This document shows, piece by piece, positions 7,700 to 17,043 of a DNA stretch of 64,000 bases. Each line of letters starts with the position of its first letter. The first letter of the stretch is position 1. The notes under the pieces were generated by a model. The model made no database searches. It saw only the letters and a program-made list of their open reading frames with translations, and was not told where the DNA came from. Origin of the DNA: Sphingopyxis macrogoltabida (GTDB lineage Bacteria > Pseudomonadota > Alphaproteobacteria > Sphingomonadales > Sphingomonadaceae); contig NZ_CP009429.1 of NCBI RefSeq assembly GCF_001314325.1, positions 1,984,501 to 2,048,500 of the forward strand. Direction: 5' to 3'. The translations under genes and the position numbers were made by a program.

Positions 7700-9526
7700 A
7701 TGCTCGAACGTCGTACCCTGCTGGCCGCCGCGGCGGCCTCCTCGCTGCTCGCGGCCATGCGCTCGCCCGCGCAGGCGGCGCTCGCCGCGCCCGACGGCGA
7801 GGGCGCGAAGCTCACCGCGCTCTACGAGCGCATCTATAATATGCTCGTCGATCAGGACCCCGAGTTCGCGACCGCGCTCGGGCTCGACAAGGGCGAGCGT
7901 GCTGCGGCGAAATCGAAGCTCGCCGACCGTTCGCCCGCCGGGATCAAGCGCGGGCAGGATCTCTATCGTCTCGGCCTCAAGGAACTGCAGGCAATCGACG
8001 CGTCGAAGCTGTCGGGGATGGACCTCGTCAACTACGACACCTTCCGCGGTCCGTGGGAAGATTATGTCAAGGCTTACGACAGCTTCTCCTACGGTCTTCA
8101 CAGCTGGCCCGAACCGCATCCTGTGACCCAGCTCAGCGGCACCTATCGCTCGATCCCCGACTTCCTCGTCAACCAGCACAGCATCGCGAACGCCGCCGAT
8201 GCCGAAGCCTATCTGGCGCGCTGCATCGATTTCGCAGCGCAGCTCGACAATGAGACGGGGCGAATCAAGGACGACCATGCCGCGGGCATCATTCCGCCCG
8301 ATTTCGTGATCGACCGCACGCTGAACCTGTTCGAGAGCATCATGGCGCCTGCCCCCGACGCCAATGTGCTGACGAAGAATATCCAGGCCAAGACCGCCGA
8401 CATCCCCGGCGACTGGGCCAGCCGCTGCGCCGCGATCATCAAGGACAAAATCTATCCGGCTATGCAGCGGCAGGCCGGCGAACTGCGGGCCGTCCGCCCG
8501 CGCGCGACGCACGACGCCGGCGTCTGGCGCCTGCCCAAGGGCGACGAATATTATGCCTATGCGCTGCGCTATGCGACGACGACCGGCATGTCGGCCGAGG
8601 AGGTCCACAAGCTGGGGCTCGACCGCATGGCCGAGCTGTCGGCGCGCGCCGATGCGATCTTCAAGGAACAGGGGATGAGCAAGGGCAGCGTCGCCGAACG
8701 GATGCGCGCGCTCGGCAAGGACCCGCGCTTCATCTATCCGAACACCGACGCCGGCAAGGCCGAGCTGATCGCCAAGCTCAACGAGCAGATCCAGGAAATG
8801 CAGCGCCGCCTGCCCGAGGCCTTCGGCCGCCTGCCGAAAGCCAAATGCGACATCCGCCGCGTGCCGCCGGAGATCGAGGCGGGCGCGCCGGGCGGCTATT
8901 ACCAGATCCCCGCGCTCGACGGCTCGCGCCCCGGCGCCTATTATATCAATCTGCGCGATACCGCCGAAAACCCGTCTTGGACGCTGCCGACGCTGACCTA
9001 TCACGAAGCGACGCCCGGCCATCACCACCAGATCGCGCTCGCACAGGAAGCCGAAGGCATCCCGAGCCTCCGCCGCCTGCCCGCCTATTCGGTCTATACC
9101 GAAGGCTGGGGGCTTTATGCCGAACAGCTCGCCGACGAAATGGGCGTCTATGCCAGCGACCCGTGGGGCCGCCTCGGCTATCTGCAAAGCTATATGTTCC
9201 GCGCCGCGCGCCTCGTCGTCGATACCGGGCTCCACCATTATCGCTGGAGCCGCGAGAAGGCGATCCAATATTATAACGAGGCGCTCGGCACCCCCGAGGG
9301 ATCGAACGTCACCGAGATCGAGCGCTATTGCGTCTGGCCGGGCCAGGCGACGAGCTACATGGTCGGCCAGACGAGCTGGGTCCGCATCCGCGAAGCGGCG
9401 AAGGCGGCGCTCGGCGACAAATTCGACCTGCGCGGCTTCCACGATACCGCGCTGTCGGCAGGCGCGATGCCGATCGAGGTGCTCGAATCGGTGATCGAAC
9501 GCTGGACGGCGGGGCTCAAGGCCTGA
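7700..9526 (+). CDS. DUF885 family protein, predicted exported metallopeptidase-like hydrolase
   Basis: The 608-residue protein starts with a Tat-like or Sec signal (ERRTLLAAAAASSLLA, cleavage near the AQA at about residue 26), so it should act in the periplasm. The C-terminal half has TYHEATPGHHHQIAL, the HExxxxH-like motif that marks DUF885, then YTEGWGLYAEQLADEMG, another conserved block. The family is thought to be zinc peptidases of unknown substrate. AGATC lies 4-8 bases before the ATG. The gene is 105 bases after manC and may be transcribed alone. Confidence 0.9.
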   Translation: MLERRTLLAAAAASSLLAAMRSPAQAALAAPDGEGAKLTALYERIYNMLVDQDPEFATALGLDKGERAAAKSKLADRSPAGIKRGQDLYRLGLKELQAIDASKLSGMDLVNYDTFRGPWEDYVKAYDSFSYGLHSWPEPHPVTQLSGTYRSIPDFLVNQHSIANAADAEAYLARCIDFAAQLDNETGRIKDDHAAGIIPPDFVIDRTLNLFESIMAPAPDANVLTKNIQAKTADIPGDWASRCAAIIKDKIYPAMQRQAGELRAVRPRATHDAGVWRLPKGDEYYAYALRYATTTGMSAEEVHKLGLDRMAELSARADAIFKEQGMSKGSVAERMRALGKDPRFIYPNTDAGKAELIAKLNEQIQEMQRRLPEAFGRLPKAKCDIRRVPPEIEAGAPGGYYQIPALDGSRPGAYYINLRDTAENPSWTLPTLTYHEATPGHHHQIALAQEAEGIPSLRRLPAYSVYTEGWGLYAEQLADEMGVYASDPWGRLGYLQSYMFRAARLVVDTGLHHYRWSREKAIQYYNEALGTPEGSNVTEIERYCVWPGQATSYMVGQTSWVRIREAAKAALGDKFDLRGFHDTALSAGAMPIEVLESVIERWTAGLKA

Positions 9527-9533
9527 AATAATC

Positions 9534-9559
9534 GTCATCCCGGCGAAGGCTGGGATGAC
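9534..9559. repeat. Short family A palindrome
   Basis: GTCATCCC and GGGATGAC arms surround CGGCGAAGGCT. It lies just downstream of the DUF885 gene and could fold into a hairpin in its 3' untranslated region. It shares the outer GTCATCCC arms with the longer elements at 5331, 31707 and 56185. Confidence 0.7.
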
Positions 9560-9641
9560 CGATGATGAAGCAACGTCGCTTACCGCCGGTAGCTCAAGAT
9601 ATTTGCTTATGCTGTGTTGGCCCTGTAATACGGGGCGGTAG

Positions 9642-11702
9642 ATGCTGTTTTTTCGCCGCCCCGCCGCCGCCCAGCCCGAGCCCGTTCCGGCGGGTCTCCC
9701 GCCCTTTCCGGATGCCGCGCAGCCTGCGCCCGCCGCGCCGCTGTCACCGCGCCGCAAGTGGCTGCGCCGGATTTCGCGCGGCTTCGCGGTCTTTTCGATC
9801 CTCTTCATCCTGCTTATCGGCTGGCTCGCGATCACCGCGCCGCTGTCGAAATCGCTCGAACCGATCGCGCCGCCGCAGATCACCCTGCTCGCCTCCGACG
9901 GCACGCCGATCGCGCGCATGGGCGCGGTCGTCGACACGCCGGTCAAGGCGGCCGCACTGCCGAAACATGTCACCGGCGCTTTCCTCGCGATCGAGGACCG
10001 GCGCTTCTACACCCATTGGGGGGTCGATCCGCGCAGCATCGCGCGCGCGGTGTGGAGCAATGTCACCGGCGGCCGCACGCAGGGGGGCAGCACGATCACC
10101 CAGCAGCTCGCCAAATTCACCTTCCTGACGCCGAAACGGACATTGGGGCGCAAGGCGCGCGAAGCACTGATCGCTTTCTGGCTCGAAGCCTGGCTGAGCA
10201 AGGACGAGATTCTCGAACGCTATCTTTCCAACGCCTATTTCGGCGACAACACCTATGGCCTGCGCGCCGCGTCGATGCATTATTTCCACCGCCAGCCCGA
10301 AAAGCTCACCCCGGCGCAGGCGGCGATGCTCGCGGGGCTGGTGCAGGCCCCGTCGCGCCTCGCGCCGACGCGTAACCCCGATCTTGCGAGAAAGCGCATG
10401 GAGCTCGTCGTCGACGCGATGGTCGACACCGGCTATCTGACCGCCGGCGAGGCAAAGGCGATCCGTCCCCCGCGCCTCGACGTCCGCACGAAGGGGGCGC
10501 TGCCGACGGGGACCTATTTCGCCGACTGGGCGCTGCCCGAGGCACGCAAGCTCAGCGACGTCGGCTATGCACGCCAGACGATCCGCACCACGCTCGATTC
10601 GCGATTGCAGGCCGCCGCCCGCCGCGCGATCAACGGCGCCAGTCTCGGCAAGGCGCAGGTCGCGCTCGTCGCGATGCGCCCGAATGGCGAGGTCGTCGCA
10701 ATGGTCGGCGGGCGCGATTACGCCGATTCCCCGTTCAACAGGGTGACGCAGGCGCGGCGCCAGCCGGGATCGACCTTCAAGCTGTTCGTCTATCTCGCCG
10801 CGCTCCGCGCCGGCTGGGAACCCGGCGATACGATCGCCAACGGTCCGATCGAAACCGGCTCCTACCGCCCGAAAAATGCCGGCGACGCTTATTCGAAGAC
10901 GATCACGCTCGAGGATGCCTTTGCCTCGTCGAGCAACGTCGCCGCCGTCCGTCTGCTCCGCGAGGTCGGCGACGACAAGGTGATCGACATGGCGCGCGAC
11001 CTTGGTGTCACCGCGCCGCTCGCCAGCGGCGATCCCAGCCTTGCGCTCGGCACGTCTAGCATGACCTTGCTCGAACTCACCGCGGCCTATGCCGGGGTGG
11101 CAGCGAACGCCTATCCGGTCGCCCCGCATGCGTTCAAGGCCGAGGAGCCGGGCTGGTTCGAGCGCTTTTTCTCCGGCCCCGACAGTTTCCGCTCGGGCGT
11201 GCATGACGATATAGAACAGATGCTCCGCGCCGCGGTCAATCGCGGCACCGGCCGCGCGGCGCGGCTGCCGCAGGCCAATTTCGGCAAGACGGGGACCAGT
11301 CAGGACAATCGCGACGCGCTGTTCGTCGGCTATGCCAACGGCCTCGTCGTCGGCGTGTGGGTCGGCAACGACGATAATTCGCCGCTGAAAGGCGTATCTG
11401 GCGGCGGCGTGCCCGCGCGCATCTGGCGCAGCTTCATGACCGACGCCAGCGGCGCGAAGAAACGTCCGGCCCCTGCGACGAAGAACCCCGCCGGCCCGGT
11501 CGAACCGCTCGACATTCCCGACATCGGCGCCATTCCGGTCGGCGAGACGACGCGCGTCGGCGTACAGGACGGCAATGCGGTGGTCTCGACCGAAATCGGC
11601 GGCACGCGGATCGACCTGAAACTGCCGCTCGGCGGAAACCGCCCGGCCGAAACCCCGCCGCCCGCGTCGGCACCGCCGCCTCAGCCGGCGCAACGCGAAT
11701 AG
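9642..11702 (+). CDS. Class A penicillin-binding protein (PBP1 type): transglycosylase and transpeptidase
   Basis: The 686-residue bifunctional peptidoglycan synthase has a cytoplasmic proline-rich tail, one membrane helix (about residues 47-65) and a periplasmic body. The glycosyltransferase domain has the catalytic Glu118 in AIEDRRFYTHWGVD, plus GGSTITQQLAK and a second block around ERYLSNAYFGDNTYG. The transpeptidase domain has the acyl-serine SxxK at 377-380 (GSTFK), SxN at 430-432 and KTG at 549-551. The last 60 residues are a Pro/Ala-rich tail. All active-site motifs are intact. It is not obviously in an operon. Confidence 0.93.
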   Translation: MLFFRRPAAAQPEPVPAGLPPFPDAAQPAPAAPLSPRRKWLRRISRGFAVFSILFILLIGWLAITAPLSKSLEPIAPPQITLLASDGTPIARMGAVVDTPVKAAALPKHVTGAFLAIEDRRFYTHWGVDPRSIARAVWSNVTGGRTQGGSTITQQLAKFTFLTPKRTLGRKAREALIAFWLEAWLSKDEILERYLSNAYFGDNTYGLRAASMHYFHRQPEKLTPAQAAMLAGLVQAPSRLAPTRNPDLARKRMELVVDAMVDTGYLTAGEAKAIRPPRLDVRTKGALPTGTYFADWALPEARKLSDVGYARQTIRTTLDSRLQAAARRAINGASLGKAQVALVAMRPNGEVVAMVGGRDYADSPFNRVTQARRQPGSTFKLFVYLAALRAGWEPGDTIANGPIETGSYRPKNAGDAYSKTITLEDAFASSSNVAAVRLLREVGDDKVIDMARDLGVTAPLASGDPSLALGTSSMTLLELTAAYAGVAANAYPVAPHAFKAEEPGWFERFFSGPDSFRSGVHDDIEQMLRAAVNRGTGRAARLPQANFGKTGTSQDNRDALFVGYANGLVVGVWVGNDDNSPLKGVSGGGVPARIWRSFMTDASGAKKRPAPATKNPAGPVEPLDIPDIGAIPVGETTRVGVQDGNAVVSTEIGGTRIDLKLPLGGNRPAETPPPASAPPPQPAQRE

Positions 11703-11772
11703 GTGGTGCTCGCAGTCCGGGGGGACGATGCTGTCCGCTTTGGGATGGGAAGCGGACGCCCGCAACGAGACT

Positions 11773-12189
11773 TCAGAGCTTCACAGGCTTTATACCAAAG
11801 TCCGTATAAATCTTGTCGAAAGTCCAGATGTCAGAGATTGGAGTCAAATCCTCAATTTTTTCCACAAAAAGCCGGCGCTTCCCAGCTTGCATAGTGAATT
11901 TGCATGCCGCCTTGATGCGCAATGGAACGTAAAAAAACTTAAAATTACTGGATGAGGCTGCCTTCGCAATGCTCTGATGGCCATCGTATCCAGCTGATAT
12001 TGGAAAGATTTTTTCGTCGGATTTGAGTATCGCGTTTCCATCTATTGGAGAAGCAAGAATATCCGCCGCGATCCTGCCGTTGCGGCAGGCATACTCATCT
12101 TCTCCAAGACCTACGGCGATCGCAAGCATGAGGCTAACAACCACAGCTAGAGTGATAAAGATCGCATATAGTGGATTTGGGCGCTTCAT
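11773..12189 (-). CDS. Small hypothetical membrane-anchored protein
   Basis: I do not recognise this 138-residue protein. The ATG at 12189 is chosen because GGAG lies 6 bases upstream and because the product then begins MKRPNPLYAIF followed by one strong membrane helix (about residues 8-28). The rest is a soluble domain with two cysteines, ending FGIKPVKL. Translation further upstream would give an Arg/Cys-rich stretch that looks like non-coding frame. Base composition is visibly richer in A+T than its neighbours, which suggests recent acquisition. It sits alone between the convergent PBP gene and the diguanylate cyclase. Confidence 0.6.
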   Translation of the reverse strand: MKRPNPLYAIFITLAVVVSLMLAIAVGLGEDEYACRNGRIAADILASPIDGNAILKSDEKIFPISAGYDGHQSIAKAASSSNFKFFYVPLRIKAACKFTMQAGKRRLFVEKIEDLTPISDIWTFDKIYTDFGIKPVKL

Positions 12190-12281
12190 GCGGCTCTCCG
12201 CTTTCGCGTATCTTAAGCAATTGCTGCAATGTCCGCAATCGGTCGAAACCGACCACGCCCCACAACATTCGCTTCCCGCCG

Positions 12282-13592
12282 CTACGCGGTCGCCGCCCTT
12301 CGCTCGTCGAGCCGCACCACATGAACGCGATTCCGGCCTTCGGCCTTGGCTTGGTAAAGCGCCCGGTCGCACTGTTTGAGTAGCTCGACGGGGCCGACAT
12401 CGGCGAGTTCGGGCGCAACGACGCTCCCGCAACTGATCGTCAGCATCGGGTCCGCCGGCGACCCCCGGTGGGCGATCTGCCGTTTCGCGAGTTCGGCGAT
12501 GATATGGTCGAGGATCGGTTCGGGCTCGCCGACGCCGGGCAGCATCAACAGATACTCGTCACCGCCGTAGCGCGCCGCGAGATCATAGGGGCGCCGCGCC
12601 ACCGACTGCAAGATATCGGCCACCGCCTTCAGCGCCTCGTCGCCGCGCACATGCCCCTCGGCATCGTTGTACAGTTTGAAATGATCGACATCGATCATCG
12701 CGAGCGTCAGCGGTTCGCCGGTTCGCGTCGCATGAAAACAGGCCTTCGCCAGCTCTTCGTCGAGCCGCCGCCGGTTGGCGAGGCCGGTCAGCGGATCTTC
12801 GCGCGTCTGCCGTTCGAGCCGCGCCGTCGCATGCTGCACATCGGTGACGTCGACGACGAAGCCGACCGCCCGCACCGGTACGCCATCGCCGTCCGAAACG
12901 ACCGACGCGGTCGAACGGATCCAGCGTATCTCCCCGTCGGGCCGGACGATGCGGAAGACGATGCCATAATTGTCGGCGCTGTCGGCGATCCTGCTCGCCG
13001 CCTGATGGACTTCGGTCGCGCGATCGGCGTCGTCGGGGTGGATGAAGCCGCGGAATTCGGCAATCGACCGGACCGGGCGCGCGGGGTCGCGGCCCATGAT
13101 GCGATACCATTGCGGGTCGCACTGCATCGCGTCGCGGGCGATATCATAATCCCAGATGCCCAGCCCGCCGACCGCCGCCGCGATCGCCAGCCGCTCGTGC
13201 GCCGCACGCAGGTCGGCGGTGCGATCGTCGGCACTCTCGGCCTCGGCCACGTCCAGCGCGACACCGAGGAACAGCTTGCGGTCGTCGACGACCTGGCAGG
13301 TCAGCCGGACCTCGACCGGAAAGCGCGAGCCGTCCTTATGGACCGCAACGTCGCGGTAGCTCATCGACAGGCCGGCGCGCGCCGCCTGCCATGTCGCCAG
13401 ATTGGCTTCCTTCGCCTCGCCGCCCGAAATGTCGAGGATCGACATGCTCAGCAGCTCGTCGCGGGTGTAACCGAGGTCGGCGCAGCAACGCTCGCTGAGA
13501 TCGAGCAGGCGCCCGGTTTCGTCATGGACGAAAAAGCCGTCGGGAACGCCCTCCAACAGGGTTCGGAAGCCTTCGGCGCTGATCTTGTTCAA
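12282..13592 (-). CDS. Diguanylate cyclase with PAS domains
   Basis: The 436-residue cytoplasmic protein should make cyclic di-GMP. Two PAS-type regions come first (about residues 10-125, beginning EGVPDGFFVHDETGR; and about 140-265, with DPQWYRIMGRDPA). The GGDEF domain covers about 275-430. The active motif is GGDEY, and the inhibitory RxxD site (RPYD) stands five residues before it, so product feedback is expected. There is no EAL domain and no membrane helix. The only in-frame start that keeps the first PAS domain intact is a TTG at 13592, preceded by GAGG six bases away. Confidence 0.88.
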   Translation of the reverse strand: MNKISAEGFRTLLEGVPDGFFVHDETGRLLDLSERCCADLGYTRDELLSMSILDISGGEAKEANLATWQAARAGLSMSYRDVAVHKDGSRFPVEVRLTCQVVDDRKLFLGVALDVAEAESADDRTADLRAAHERLAIAAAVGGLGIWDYDIARDAMQCDPQWYRIMGRDPARPVRSIAEFRGFIHPDDADRATEVHQAASRIADSADNYGIVFRIVRPDGEIRWIRSTASVVSDGDGVPVRAVGFVVDVTDVQHATARLERQTREDPLTGLANRRRLDEELAKACFHATRTGEPLTLAMIDVDHFKLYNDAEGHVRGDEALKAVADILQSVARRPYDLAARYGGDEYLLMLPGVGEPEPILDHIIAELAKRQIAHRGSPADPMLTISCGSVVAPELADVGPVELLKQCDRALYQAKAEGRNRVHVVRLDERRAATA

Positions 13593-13705
13593 TGTCCGAC
13601 CTCATCCACGAATCGGCATATCGTGGCAGTTTTCAAGCCGTTCCACCAGTCTCGGCGACAAGCTTCGTTCAAATCCCCGGTGTTGCAGCCCGTTGCTGGT
13701 CGGCG

Positions 13706-15094
13706 CTAGTCGCCCGCGAAATCGAACGCGCTGACCCCGCGCTCGCCTTCGCGGAAGCGCAGCGGCCGGCCGAGCGGCGGCATCGAACGCTGGACGCACC
13801 CGTTGCGCGTGCAACGGCGGCAACCAAGACCGATCGGCGTGGCAGGCGACCGCATCAGGTCGATCCCGCGAGCGGCGATCAGCGCCGCGGCGATCTTCGC
13901 GTCGACGCCGACACACACCGCAAAGCGGGCGGGCGTGCCGCTGCCGGTCGCGCCGGGCGCGGCGACCGAGCGCGACTGGGTGAACCAGCGCGATCCGTCC
14001 TCCAGCTCGACAAGGTCGGCGACGACCTCCCCCGGTCGCGCGAACGCATCGTGCACGCCCCACAGCGGACAACGCGCATCGCCATCAACGAGCGGCGACT
14101 GGCTGGCCCCGGCATAACGCTTGCTCCCCTGCCCGGCGCGATCGATGCGCAACATGAAGAAGGGCAGCCCGCGCGCGCCGACGCGCTGGAGCGTCGTCAG
14201 CCGGTGGGCCACCTGCTCGAAACCCGCGCCGAAACGCCGCTGGAGGAGCAGCAGGTCGTAACCCGTCGCGTCGCACGCGCGGAGGAACCGGCTGTAGGGC
14301 ATCATCAGCGCCGCGGCGAAATACTGGATCAGGTGGCGCTCGAACAACCGCGCCGCCGCGTTTTCGGCAAATTCGGCGCCGGCGACGAGCGCATCGATCT
14401 CGTCCTTCGCCTCGATCTGGGCGAGCGTCGCCGCCGCCTGGAAGGTGCGCGAAGCGGGACGCAGCAGTTCGTTCAGCATCAACTGCCGCGCATGCCAGTC
14501 GAGCCAGCGGAGGCGGTCGGGCATCACGTCGCTCGGCAGAATACGGATTCCGAGCTGGTGGCGCGTGCGCAGGCGCTCGGAAATCGTACCGTACAGGTCG
14601 CCGCCCGCGAGGCGCAGTTCGTCGGCCAGTTCCTCGGCGCGCGCGTCGAGATCGGGGAAATGGTTGCGCCATTTCTCGATCGCGCGGCGCACCGCGGCAA
14701 CTTCGGGCGCGTCGCCTTGCGCTTCGGCGCGGCCCTCGGGTGCGGCATCAAACAGGCGTGCAAAGGCCGCGGCGGTCGCGGGCGCGCTTTGCAGCCATTC
14801 CTCGACCTCCTGCGCCCCGATGCCGAGATCGGCGAAGCGCGGATCGGCGAGCCGCCGCCGTAGCCCGGCGATCCCCCCGGGCAGGTCCTCGGCACCGAGC
14901 TTTGCGGCATCGAAACCGAAGCGTTCGGCGAGCTTGACGATCACCGTGGCGGAAAGCGGCCGCTGGCCATGCTCGATCAGGTTGAGGTAGCTCGGCGAAA
15001 TGGCCAGCGCCTCGGCCATCGCCGCCTGCGTCATCCCCGCCTCACGGCGCACCTTGCGCACCGCCGGCCCCGCAAACACTCGCCGCTCCGCCAT
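13706..15094 (-). CDS. RamB/ScfR-type XRE regulator with IrrE-like and short-chain-acyl sensing domains
   Basis: The 462-residue regulator begins MAERRVFAG at an ATG at 15094. An XRE helix-turn-helix (about residues 8-65, with MTQAAMAEALAISPSYLNLIEHG) is followed by an IrrE/ImmA-like middle. A C-terminal domain with GCRRCTRNGCVQR, a probable metal or redox cysteine cluster, matches the short-chain fatty acyl regulator family. In Corynebacterium and Mycobacterium the relative RamB controls acetate and glyoxylate genes. Here it is divergent from isocitrate lyase across a 139-base AT-rich gap holding two inverted repeats, so control of aceA is likely. The exact effector is inference. Confidence 0.87.
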   Translation of the reverse strand: MAERRVFAGPAVRKVRREAGMTQAAMAEALAISPSYLNLIEHGQRPLSATVIVKLAERFGFDAAKLGAEDLPGGIAGLRRRLADPRFADLGIGAQEVEEWLQSAPATAAAFARLFDAAPEGRAEAQGDAPEVAAVRRAIEKWRNHFPDLDARAEELADELRLAGGDLYGTISERLRTRHQLGIRILPSDVMPDRLRWLDWHARQLMLNELLRPASRTFQAAATLAQIEAKDEIDALVAGAEFAENAAARLFERHLIQYFAAALMMPYSRFLRACDATGYDLLLLQRRFGAGFEQVAHRLTTLQRVGARGLPFFMLRIDRAGQGSKRYAGASQSPLVDGDARCPLWGVHDAFARPGEVVADLVELEDGSRWFTQSRSVAAPGATGSGTPARFAVCVGVDAKIAAALIAARGIDLMRSPATPIGLGCRRCTRNGCVQRSMPPLGRPLRFREGERGVSAFDFAGD

Positions 15095-15143
15095 ATTTGT
15101 AACTTTCTTTACTAATTTACACGCATTTTTACACCTAAACGCC

Positions 15144-15182
15144 ATATTTCACAAATATTATTGACAAAGCTTTTCACTTTGT
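15144..15182. promoter_or_regulatory. Paired inverted repeats in the regulator-aceA intergenic gap, candidate operators
   Basis: ATATTT-CAC-AAATAT (15144-15158) is a perfect palindrome. ACAAAG-N7-CTTTGT (15164-15182) is a second one with 6-base arms. The second contains the CTTTG core known from RamB boxes. Both lie in the AT-rich stretch between the divergent starts at 15094 and 15234. Binding by the neighbouring regulator is an inference. Confidence 0.5.
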
Positions 15183-15233
15183 GCGGCACTTTCGCCACCT
15201 TCCACCCATCACCTCCGCACAAGGATCAAGACG

Positions 15234-16826
15234 ATGGGTTATCAGGAAGACATGGCGCAGGCTGGCCGCCTCATCCGCGATTACGACGGCACGTGGGACG
15301 GCATCAGCGGCGAAAGCGTCGCCCGCATGCGGGCCCAGAACAAGTTCCGCACCGGGATCGACATCGCCCGATATACCGCACGGATCATGCGCGCCGACAT
15401 GGCCGCCTATGACGCCGACCCTGCGAACTATACCCAGTCGCTAGGCTGCTGGCACGGCTTCATCGCGCAGCAGAAGATGATCTCGATCAAGAAGCATTTC
15501 GGCACCGTCAAGGGCCGCTACATCTATCTGTCGGGCTGGATGATCGCCGCGCTGCGCAGCGAATTCGGTCCGCTGCCCGACCAGTCGATGCACGAAAAGA
15601 CCAGCGTTCCGGCGCTGATCGAGGAAATCTACACCTTCCTGCGTCAGGCCGACGCCCGCGAACTCGGCATGCTGTTCCGCGACCTCGACGCCGCGCGCGC
15701 CGAGGGTGACGAGCTCAAGGCCAAGCAGGTTCAGGCCGCGATCGACAATCACGAAACCCACGTCGTGCCGATCATCGCCGATATCGACGCGGGCTTCGGC
15801 AACGCCGAGGCGACCTATCTGCTTGCCAAGAAGATGATCGAGGCCGGCGCCTGTGCGCTCCAGATCGAAAATCAGGTCTCGGACGAAAAGCAGTGCGGCC
15901 ACCAGGACGGCAAGGTCACCGTGCCGCACGAGGACTTCATCGCGAAGATCCGCGCCTGCCGCTACGCCTTCATGGAACTCGGCGTCGAGGACGGCATCAT
16001 CGTCACGCGCACCGACAGCCTCGGCGCGGGCCTGACCAAGCAGATCGCCTTCTCGAAGGAGCCCGGCGACCTCGGCGACCAGTATAACAGCTTCCTCGAT
16101 TGCGAAGATGTCGAAGGCGCGGGCAATCCCGGCGACGTCCTGATCAACCGCGACGGCAAGCTGGTGCGCCCGAAGCGTCTTCCGTCGAACCTCTATCAGT
16201 TCCGTTCGGGAACCGGCGAGGACCGCTGCGTGATGGACTGCATCGCGTCCCTGCAGAACGGCGCCGACCTGCTGTGGATCGAAACCGAAAAGCCGCACAT
16301 CGAACAGATCGCCGGCATGGTCGACCGTATCCGCGAAGTCGTCCCCAATGCGAAGCTCGCCTACAACAACTCGCCGAGCTTCAACTGGACCCTCAACTTC
16401 CGCCAGCAGGTGTTCGACGCGTGGAGCGCCGAGGGCAAGGACGTCGGCGCCTATGACCGCGCCAAGCTGATGAGCGCCGACTATGACGCGACCGCGCTGG
16501 GCGAAGAGGCCGACAACCGCATCCGCACGTTCCAGCGCGATGCGGCGAAGCGGGCGGGCATCTTCCACCACCTGATCACGCTGCCGACCTATCACACCGC
16601 GGCGCTCAGCACCGACAATCTCGCCAAGGAATATTTCGGCGACGAAGCGATGCTCGGCTACGTCAAGGGCGTCCAGCGCGCCGAAATTCGTCAGGGCATC
16701 GCCTGCGTGAAGCACCAGAATATGTCGGGCAGCGACATCGGCGACGACCACAAGGAATATTTCGCCGGCGAAGCAGCCCTCAAGGCTGCGGGCAAGGACA
16801 ATACGATGAACCAGTTCGCCGCCTGA
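15234..16826 (+). CDS. aceA: Isocitrate lyase
   Basis: The 530-residue enzyme splits isocitrate into glyoxylate and succinate, the first glyoxylate-shunt step needed for growth on acetate or fatty acids. The catalytic cysteine is Cys221 in DEKQCGHQDGKVTVP, the form found in the longer AceA group of about 530 residues rather than the KKCGH form. The substrate-binding block NNSPSFNWTLNF is present, as is the metal-binding IIADIDAGFGN. AAGGATC precedes the ATG. No malate synthase gene is in the window. The divergent RamB-like regulator probably adjusts expression to acyl-CoA supply. Confidence 0.96.
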   Translation: MGYQEDMAQAGRLIRDYDGTWDGISGESVARMRAQNKFRTGIDIARYTARIMRADMAAYDADPANYTQSLGCWHGFIAQQKMISIKKHFGTVKGRYIYLSGWMIAALRSEFGPLPDQSMHEKTSVPALIEEIYTFLRQADARELGMLFRDLDAARAEGDELKAKQVQAAIDNHETHVVPIIADIDAGFGNAEATYLLAKKMIEAGACALQIENQVSDEKQCGHQDGKVTVPHEDFIAKIRACRYAFMELGVEDGIIVTRTDSLGAGLTKQIAFSKEPGDLGDQYNSFLDCEDVEGAGNPGDVLINRDGKLVRPKRLPSNLYQFRSGTGEDRCVMDCIASLQNGADLLWIETEKPHIEQIAGMVDRIREVVPNAKLAYNNSPSFNWTLNFRQQVFDAWSAEGKDVGAYDRAKLMSADYDATALGEEADNRIRTFQRDAAKRAGIFHHLITLPTYHTAALSTDNLAKEYFGDEAMLGYVKGVQRAEIRQGIACVKHQNMSGSDIGDDHKEYFAGEAALKAAGKDNTMNQFAA

Positions 16827-16835
16827 TCCCGAATT

Positions 16836-16861
16836 GGCGCGGGGCGTTATGGCCCCGCGCC
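16836..16861 (+). terminator. GC hairpin after aceA
   Basis: GGCGCGGGGC and GCCCCGCGCC form perfect 10-base arms around GTTATG, 10 bases after the aceA stop. There is no T-run downstream, so it may stabilise the transcript end or act with Rho rather than be an intrinsic terminator. Confidence 0.6.
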
Positions 16862-17043
16862 TCCCGAGCTTTCCTGGGGAGGAAAGCCTGTCCGTCGGAA
16901 GCCTCCGGGCCTCCGGCGGACATTTTTTGGTGCACCGCAGACGAATTCGTAAAGAAACTTGTCGGTTTGACCCTTGTCAGAACGCGGGGCTTGTGAAATT
17001 ATGTTGCAATGCACAACGAATTTATCCCGGCGGCGGCCTGCTC

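Noticed and set aside
7634-9973. Reverse frame of 779 codons across the DUF885 gene
   Set aside because: Shadow frame. The forward gene has a signal peptide and a metal motif.
13592-14863. Forward frame of 423 codons opposite the RamB-like regulator
   Set aside because: Shadow frame with Arg/Gln/Glu-rich composition.
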